A stretch of 64,000 nt of DNA, taken from NCBI RefSeq assembly GCF_041729615.1, contig NZ_CP154874.1, positions 3,105,001 to 3,169,000 on the forward strand, given 5' to 3'. Of this stretch, positions 56,119-64,000 are shown in pieces. The notes below the pieces were generated by a model that saw nothing but the letters and a program-made list of their open reading frames with translations, searched no databases and was not told where the DNA came from. How positions within the stretch are numbered: the first letter of the stretch is position 1; the number at the start of each line of letters is the position of its first letter. Both the position numbers and the translations under genes were made by a program. The DNA is from Pseudomonas alcaligenes. GTDB lineage: Bacteria; Pseudomonadota; Gammaproteobacteria; Pseudomonadales; Pseudomonadaceae.

Positions 56119-57338
56119 GCCTGCTGGCCCGCCTGTTCGCCGCCCCGTCGCCGCTGCGCACCCGTCGTGGCGTCGACATCGACTTCCCGCTGCTGGCCGG
56201 TTGCCTGGCCCTGCTCGGCCTGGGCCTGGTGATGATCACCTCGGCCAGCTCGGAAGTCGCCGCGGCGCTGTCGGGCAACCCGCTGTACCACATGATCCGC
56301 CACCTGATTTACCTGGGGCTGGGCATCTCCGCCGCGCTGGTCACCCTGCTGATTCCCATGGCCTTCTGGCAGCGCTACGGCGCCAGCCTGCTGCTGATCG
56401 CCTTCGCCCTGCTGGTGCTAGTGCTGATTCCCGGTATCGGCCGCGAGGTCAACGGCGCCAAGCGCTGGATCGGCTTCGGCCTGTTCAACCTGCAGCCGTC
56501 CGAGCTGGCCAAGCTGTTCACCGTGGTGTTCCTCGCCGGCTACCTGGTGCGCCGCCAGGAAGAGGTGCGCGAGAAGCTCTCCGGCTTCCTCAAGCCGATG
56601 CTGGTGCTCGGCCCGATGGCCGTTCTGCTGCTGGCCGAGCCGGACTTCGGCGCCACCGTGGTGCTGGTCGGCTCCTGCATCGCCATGCTGTTCCTCGGCG
56701 GCATCAACCTGCTGCGCTTCATTCCGCTGGCGGCCTGCGTGCTGGTGCTCGGCGCGCTGGTGATGACCAGCCAGGCCTACCGCCTGGAGCGCCTGACCAA
56801 CTTCGTCGACCCCTGGGCCGACCAGTACGGTGCCGGCTACCAGCTGAGCCAGGCGCTGATCGCCTTCGGCCGCGGTGAGTGGTTCGGCGTCGGCCTGGGC
56901 AACAGCATCCAGAAACAGTTCTACCTGCCCGAGGCGCACACCGACTTCGTCTTCGCCGTGCTGGCCGAGGAACTGGGCATGATCGGCGCGCTGATCACCG
57001 TCGCGCTGTTCGTCTTCGTCGCCGTGCGCGCCCTGTACATCGGCCTGTGGGCGGAGAAGGCCAAGCAGTTGTTCGCCGCCTACGTGGCCTACGGCATCGC
57101 CATCCAGTGGATCGGCCAGGTGCTGATCAACATCGGCGTGAACGTCGGCCTGCTGCCGACCAAGGGCCTGACCCTGCCGTTCCTCAGCTACGGTGGCAGC
57201 TCGCTGATCGTCTGCTGCGTCAGCCTGGCCATGCTCCTGCGCATCGAGTGGGAGCGCCGCACTGCGCTGGGCACCGAGGAAATCGAATTCAGCGAGTCGG
57301 ACTTCTTCGACGCCGAGGAGGTCAAGCATGCGCGGTAA
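56115..57338 (+). CDS. ftsW: septal peptidoglycan glycosyltransferase FtsW
   Basis: FtsW is the SEDS-family polymerase that works with FtsI at the septum. The 407-residue protein has about ten membrane helices, the conserved loop AHTDFVFAVLAEELG, and the SEDS signature GLTLPFLSYGGSS. A charged C-terminal tail rich in Glu and Asp is present. It overlaps murD by four bases and murG by eleven. Confidence 0.98.
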   Translation: MSLLARLFAAPSPLRTRRGVDIDFPLLAGCLALLGLGLVMITSASSEVAAALSGNPLYHMIRHLIYLGLGISAALVTLLIPMAFWQRYGASLLLIAFALLVLVLIPGIGREVNGAKRWIGFGLFNLQPSELAKLFTVVFLAGYLVRRQEEVREKLSGFLKPMLVLGPMAVLLLAEPDFGATVVLVGSCIAMLFLGGINLLRFIPLAACVLVLGALVMTSQAYRLERLTNFVDPWADQYGAGYQLSQALIAFGRGEWFGVGLGNSIQKQFYLPEAHTDFVFAVLAEELGMIGALITVALFVFVAVRALYIGLWAEKAKQLFAAYVAYGIAIQWIGQVLINIGVNVGLLPTKGLTLPFLSYGGSSLIVCCVSLAMLLRIEWERRTALGTEEIEFSESDFFDAEEVKHAR

Positions 57339-58390
57339 CGTCCTGATCATGGCTGGTGGCACCGGTGGCCACGTGTTCCCGGCCCTGGCCTGCGCCCGCG
57401 AGTTCAAGGCGCGCGGCTACGCCGTGCACTGGCTGGGCACCCCGCGCGGCATCGAGAACGAGCTGGTGCCGGCGGCCGGGTTGCCGCTTCACCTGATCCA
57501 GGTCAGCGGCCTGCGCGGCAAGGGCAAGCTGTCGCTGCTCAAGGCACCGTTCCAGCTGGTGCGCGCCCTGCTGCAGGCGCGCAAGGTGATGCGCGAGCTG
57601 CAGCCGGTCTGCGTGCTCGGCATGGGCGGCTATGTCACCGGTCCGGGCGGCCTGGCCGCGCGGCTGAATGGCGCGCCGCTGGTGATTCATGAGCAGAACG
57701 CCGTGGCCGGCACCGCCAACCGCAGCCTGGCGCCCTTCGCCCAGCGCGTCTGCGAGGCCTTCCCGAACACCTTCGGCAAGGCCGACAAGCTGCGCACCAC
57801 CGGCAATCCGGTGCGCGAGGAACTGTTCCTCGAGACCCCGCGCGACGCCCTGGCCGGCCGCAAGCCGCGCCTGCTGGTGCTGGGCGGCAGCCTGGGCGCC
57901 GAGCCGTTGAACAAGCTGTTGCCCGCCGCGCTGGCCAAACTGCCGGCCGAGCTGCGCCCGCAGGTGTTCCACCAGGCCGGCAAGCAGCACGACCAGGTCA
58001 CCGCGGAGCGTTATCGCGAAGCCGCGGTCGAAGCCGAGGTCGCGCCCTTCATCAAGGACATGGCCCGCGCCTACGCCTGGGCCGATCTGGTGATCTGCCG
58101 CGCCGGCGCGCTGACCGTCAGCGAGCTGGCCGCCGCCGGCCTGCCGTCGTTCCTGGTGCCGCTGCCGCACGCGATCGACGATCACCAGACCCGCAATGCC
58201 GATTATCTGGCGAAGGAGGGCGCCGCCATCCTTCTGCCGCAACATGCCACTGACGCGGACACGCTTGCCGCGCAGTTGACCGAGGTTCTGATGCACCCTG
58301 AAAAACTCGAGGCCATGGGCCGCACCGCGCGTAGCCTGGCCAAACCGGACGCCACCCGTACGGTGGTCGATATCTGCCTGGAGGTGGCCC

Positions 58391-58398
<8 letters not shown>
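57328..58398 (+). CDS. murG: lipid II synthase MurG
   Basis: MurG adds GlcNAc to lipid I to give lipid II on the inner face of the membrane. The 356-residue GT-B protein has the N-terminal glycine loop [14 protein letters not shown], a second one at [10 protein letters not shown], and the donor site [16 protein letters not shown]. It overlaps ftsW by eleven bases and murC by eight. Confidence 0.98.
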
Positions 58399-60777
<2,379 letters not shown>

Positions 60778-60780
60778 GTC

Positions 60781-61656
60781 ATGGTCGCCACCGTCCGTCA
60801 CCACTCGCAGCCGATAGGGGGCGCCAGCCGGCGTCAGCCCATCGCTGCGCGTGGCGCCAGCCGGATGGTGGCCAAGGAGCCGCTGGCCGCGCGCCTGCCC
60901 AAGCCGGACTTCGGCGGCCTGCTGGGCGCCTGCAAGCGCCTGGGCTGGCCGCTGCTGCTAGTGGCCCTGGGCCTGGGTACCTACGAGGGCGCCCAGCGCC
61001 TGCTGCCCTACGCCGACCGGCCGATCGCCCGGGTCAGCGTGCAGGGCGAGCTGAGCTACATCAGCCAGCAGGCGGTGCAGGAGCGCATCGCGCCGTTCGT
61101 CTCGGCCAGCTTCTTCACCGTCGACCTGGCCGGCATGCGTGCCGAACTGGAGCAGATGCCCTGGATCGCCCATGCCGAAGTGCGCCGGGTGTGGCCGGAC
61201 CAGGTGTCGATCACCCTCGAGGAGCAGCTGCCGGTGGCCCGCTGGGGCGATGGTGCGCTGCTCAACAACCAGGGCCAGGCCTTCGCCCCGCGCGAGGCGG
61301 CCAACTACGAACACCTGCCGCTGCTGTCCGGGCCGCAGCGCGCCCAGCAGCAGGTGATGCAGCAGTACCAGGTGCTCAGCCAGCTGCTGCGGCCGCTGGG
61401 CTTCACCATCAGCAGCCTGGAGCTGCGCGAGCATGGCAGCTGGTTCATCAGTACCGCCCAGGGCGTGGAGATCCTCCTGGGTCGGGATCACCTGGTCGAC
61501 AAGATGCGCCGGTTCGCCAGCATCCACGACAAGGTGCTCAAGCAGCAGATCGCGAATATCGCGCGCATCGACCTGCGCTACGCCAACGGCCTGGCCGTGG
61601 CCTGGCGCGCGCCGGTGGCGCCAACGGCGGCAGAAGCCGCCGCCGTGCAGAATTGA
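60781..61656 (+). CDS. ftsQ: cell division protein FtsQ
   Basis: FtsQ bridges early and late divisome proteins. The 291-residue protein has an arginine-rich cytoplasmic tail at 1-50, one membrane helix at about 54-70, a POTRA domain at about 80-150 ([14 protein letters not shown]), and the FtsQ beta domain. The terminal residues are Ala-rich. ftsA starts 15 bases later with a GAGGAGAAGG ribosome site. Confidence 0.96.
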   Translation: MVATVRHHSQPIGGASRRQPIAARGASRMVAKEPLAARLPKPDFGGLLGACKRLGWPLLLVALGLGTYEGAQRLLPYADRPIARVSVQGELSYISQQAVQERIAPFVSASFFTVDLAGMRAELEQMPWIAHAEVRRVWPDQVSITLEEQLPVARWGDGALLNNQGQAFAPREAANYEHLPLLSGPQRAQQQVMQQYQVLSQLLRPLGFTISSLELREHGSWFISTAQGVEILLGRDHLVDKMRRFASIHDKVLKQQIANIARIDLRYANGLAVAWRAPVAPTAAEAAAVQN

Positions 61657-61671
61657 GGAGAAGGTAGAACC

Positions 61672-62916
61672 ATGGCAAGCGTGCAGAGCGGCAAGATGAT
61701 CGTCGGCCTGGATATCGGCACCTCCAAGGTGGTGGCGCTGGTGGGCGAGGTGACGGCCGATGGCGAGCTGGACATAGTCGGCATCGGCACCAGTCCGTCG
61801 CGCGGCCTGAAGAAGGGCGTGGTGGTCAACATCGAGTCCACCGTGCAGTCGATCCAGCGCGCCATCGAAGAGGCGCAGCTGATGGCTGGCTGCCGCATTC
61901 ACTCGGCCTTCGTCGGCATCGCCGGCAATCACATCCGCAGCCTGAACAGCCACGGCATCGTCGCCATCCGCGACCGCGAGGTGAGCCCGGCCGACCTGGA
62001 GCGCGTGCTCGACGCCGCCCAGGCGGTGGCCATCCCGGCCGACCAGCGGGTGCTGCATACCCTGCCGCAGGACTACGTGATCGATAACCAGGAGGGCGTA
62101 CGCGAGCCGCTGGGCATGTCCGGCGTGCGTCTGGAGGCCAAGGTGCATGTGGTCACCTGCGCCACCAACGCCGCGCAGAACGTCGAGAAGTGCGTGCGCC
62201 GCTGCGGCCTGGAAGTGGACGACATCATTCTCGAACAGCTGGCTTCCGCCTACTCGGTGCTGACCGAGGACGAGAAGGAGCTGGGCGTGTGCCTGGTCGA
62301 CATCGGTGGCGGTACCACCGACATCGCCATCTTCGCCGACGGTGCGATCCGCCACACGGCGGTGATCCCGATCGCCGGCGACCAGGTCACCAACGATATT
62401 GCAATGGCATTACGCACCCCGACCCAGTATGCCGAGGAAATCAAGATTCGGTATGCTTGCGCCCTAGCCAAACTGGCCGGTGCAGGGGAAACCATCAAGG
62501 TCCCCAGCGTGGGAGACCGGCCACCGCGGGAGCTGTCCCGTCAAGCTCTGGCCGAGGTAGTCGAGCCCCGTTACGACGAGCTCTTCACCCTCATCCAGGC
62601 CGAGCTGCGGCGCAGCGGCTACGAGGACATGATCCCGGCCGGGATCGTCCTCACCGGCGGCACCGCCAAGATGGAAGGCGCCGTCGAGCTGGCCGAAGAG
62701 ATCTTTCACATGCCGGTGCGTTTGGGCGTACCCCACAGCGTCAAGGGACTGACCGACGTCGTGCGTAATCCAATCTATTCCACAGGCGTGGGCCTGCTGA
62801 TGTACGGGCTGCAGAAACAGTCCGACGGCTACCACGCGCCTGGAATTCAGTATGGCGATGAGCCCAAAACACCGGTGCTGGAGCGGCTTAAACGCTGGGT
62901 CCAGGGCAATTTCTGA
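61672..62916 (+). CDS. ftsA: cell division protein FtsA
   Basis: FtsA is the actin-like ATPase that tethers FtsZ to the membrane. The 414-residue protein has the phosphate-1 loop GLDIGTSKVVAL, phosphate-2 motif LVDIGGGTTDIAIF and adenosine motif IVLTGGTAKMEG. The C-terminal amphipathic membrane-targeting helix is visible as LERLKRWVQGNF. ftsZ follows after 51 bases. Confidence 0.98.
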   Translation: MASVQSGKMIVGLDIGTSKVVALVGEVTADGELDIVGIGTSPSRGLKKGVVVNIESTVQSIQRAIEEAQLMAGCRIHSAFVGIAGNHIRSLNSHGIVAIRDREVSPADLERVLDAAQAVAIPADQRVLHTLPQDYVIDNQEGVREPLGMSGVRLEAKVHVVTCATNAAQNVEKCVRRCGLEVDDIILEQLASAYSVLTEDEKELGVCLVDIGGGTTDIAIFADGAIRHTAVIPIAGDQVTNDIAMALRTPTQYAEEIKIRYACALAKLAGAGETIKVPSVGDRPPRELSRQALAEVVEPRYDELFTLIQAELRRSGYEDMIPAGIVLTGGTAKMEGAVELAEEIFHMPVRLGVPHSVKGLTDVVRNPIYSTGVGLLMYGLQKQSDGYHAPGIQYGDEPKTPVLERLKRWVQGNF

Positions 62917-62967
62917 TGTGAAACCGCGGTAGCTGTAGGCGATAACTAAAAAGGAAGGAGAGGGGAA

Positions 62968-64000
62968 ATGTTCGAGCTCGTAGATAACGTGCCGCAAAGT
63001 GCAGTGATCAAGGTGATCGGCGTGGGTGGCGGTGGCGGTAACGCCGTCAACCACATGATCAAGAACAACATCGAAGGCGTGGAGTTCATCTGCGCCAACA
63101 CCGACGCGCAGGCGTTGAAGAACGTCGGCGCGCGTACCGTGCTGCAGCTCGGCCCGGGCGTGACCAAGGGCCTGGGTGCCGGTACCAACCCGGAAATCGG
63201 CCGTCAGGCCGCCATGGAGGACCGCGAGCGCATCGCCGAGGTGCTGAACGGCGCCGACATGGTCTTCATCACCACCGGCATGGGTGGCGGCACCGGTACC
63301 GGTGCGGCGCCGATCATCGCTGAAGTGGCCAAGGAGATGGGCATCCTCACCGTCGCGGTGGTGACCCGTCCGTTCCCGTTCGAAGGCCGCAAGCGCATGC
63401 AGGTCGCCGACGAGGGCATCCGGGCCCTGTCCGAATGCGTCGACTCGCTGATCACCATCCCCAACGAGAAGCTGCTGACCATCCTCGGCAAGGACGCCAG
63501 CCTGCTGTCTGCCTTCGCCAAGGCCGACGACGTGCTGTCCGGCGCCGTGCGCGGCATCTCCGACATCATGCAGCGTCCGGGCCTGATGAACGTCGACTTC
63601 GCCGACGTGAAAACAGTGATGGGCGAGATGGGCATGGCCATGATGGGTACCGGCTGCGCCAGCGGCCCGAACCGTGCCCGCGAGGCCACCGAGGCGGCCA
63701 TCCGCAACCCGCTGCTGGAAGACGTCAACCTGCAGGGCGCCCGCGGCATCCTGGTCAACATCACCGCCGGTCTGGATCTGTCCCTCGGCGAGTACGCCGC
63801 GGTGGGCGAGATCATCGAGGCCTTCGCTTCCGAGCACGCCACCGTCAAGGTCGGCGCGGTGATCGATCCGGACATGCGCGACGAGCTGCACGTGACCGTG
63901 GTCGCCACCGGCCTGGGCGCGCGCATCGAGAAGCCGGTCAAGGTGGTCGACAACACCATCGCGGCGGCTGCCGTGGCCACTCCGGCTGCCTCGATCAGTG
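62968..64000 (+). CDS. ftsZ: cell division protein FtsZ (3' end beyond window)
   Basis: FtsZ is the tubulin-like GTPase that forms the Z-ring. The 344 residues seen include the tubulin signature GGGTGTG at 106-112, the early loop [13 protein letters not shown] and the synergy-loop acids in NVDFADVK (D210, D213). The start is set by a very strong ribosome site, AAGGAAGGAGAGGGG. The reading frame is open at base 64000. About 50 residues, including the linker end and the C-terminal peptide that binds FtsA and ZipA, are missing from the window. Confidence 0.98.
   Translation, partial: MFELVDNVPQSAVIKVIGVGGGGGNAVNHMIKNNIEGVEFICANTDAQALKNVGARTVLQLGPGVTKGLGAGTNPEIGRQAAMEDRERIAEVLNGADMVFITTGMGGGTGTGAAPIIAEVAKEMGILTVAVVTRPFPFEGRKRMQVADEGIRALSECVDSLITIPNEKLLTILGKDASLLSAFAKADDVLSGAVRGISDIMQRPGLMNVDFADVKTVMGEMGMAMMGTGCASGPNRAREATEAAIRNPLLEDVNLQGARGILVNITAGLDLSLGEYAAVGEIIEAFASEHATVKVGAVIDPDMRDELHVTVVATGLGARIEKPVKVVDNTIAAAAVATPAASIS

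Overview
This 64 kb window is GC-rich, densely coded chromosomal core DNA from a gammaproteobacterium, almost certainly a Pseudomonas or close relative. The gene order closely follows what I remember of the PA4407 to PA4477 stretch of P. aeruginosa PAO1. I see no tRNA, rRNA, insertion sequence, prophage, CRISPR array or integron. About 64 protein genes and one structural RNA (rnpB) account for nearly all of the sequence.

Layout. (1) 56-9672: rng, yhdP, a nitrilase-family hydrolase, tldD, darP (reverse) and pmbA. (2) 9727-16798, reverse strand: kdsD, kdsC, lptC, lptA, lptB, rpoN, hpf, ptsN, rapZ and ptsO. This joins LPS core-sugar synthesis and LPS export to sigma-54 and the nitrogen phosphotransferase relay. 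(3) 17048-24925: mlaFEDCB, ibaG, murA, hisG, hisD, hisC, with the DegS-type protease algW convergent. (4) 26220-33785: a Nif3-family gene, sulfate activation (cysD and a cysN-cysC fusion), zapG (reverse), an alpha/beta hydrolase, trpS and zapE. (5) 33868-37210: a GlxA-type AraC regulator divergent from an acyl-CoA dehydrogenase, then an aldo/keto reductase. (6) 37487-42293: rplM-rpsI, the bc1 complex petABC, and sspA-sspB. (7) 42343-47114: dolP, a gmhA/diaA-type SIS gene, yraN and lpoA (reverse), then rsmI and rnpB. (8) 47414-64000: the dcw cluster mraZ-rsmH-ftsL-ftsI-murE-murF-mraY-murD-ftsW-murG-murC-ddlB-ftsQ-ftsA-ftsZ, with ftsZ cut by the window end.

The common theme is the cell envelope. 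Peptidoglycan precursor synthesis and division (murA, dcw, lpoA, zapE, zapG), LPS synthesis and export (kdsCD, gmhA, lptABC), phospholipid traffic (mla, yhdP), envelope quality control (dolP, algW) and envelope-linked regulation (rpoN, ptsN, rapZ) all lie within 64 kb.

I found no convincing new multi-gene system. The items most worth a second look are small. They are a yraN reading frame with no ATG, GTG or TTG start, a 7-codon upstream ORF with a strong ribosome site ahead of the acyl-CoA dehydrogenase, 7-3-7 palindromes ahead of rplM and cysD, a 14-bp direct repeat pair ahead of rplM, a 12-bp stem in the hisD leader, a UPF0339-like tail on TrpS, and a SIS protein that mixes DiaA-like sequence with GmhA catalytic positions.
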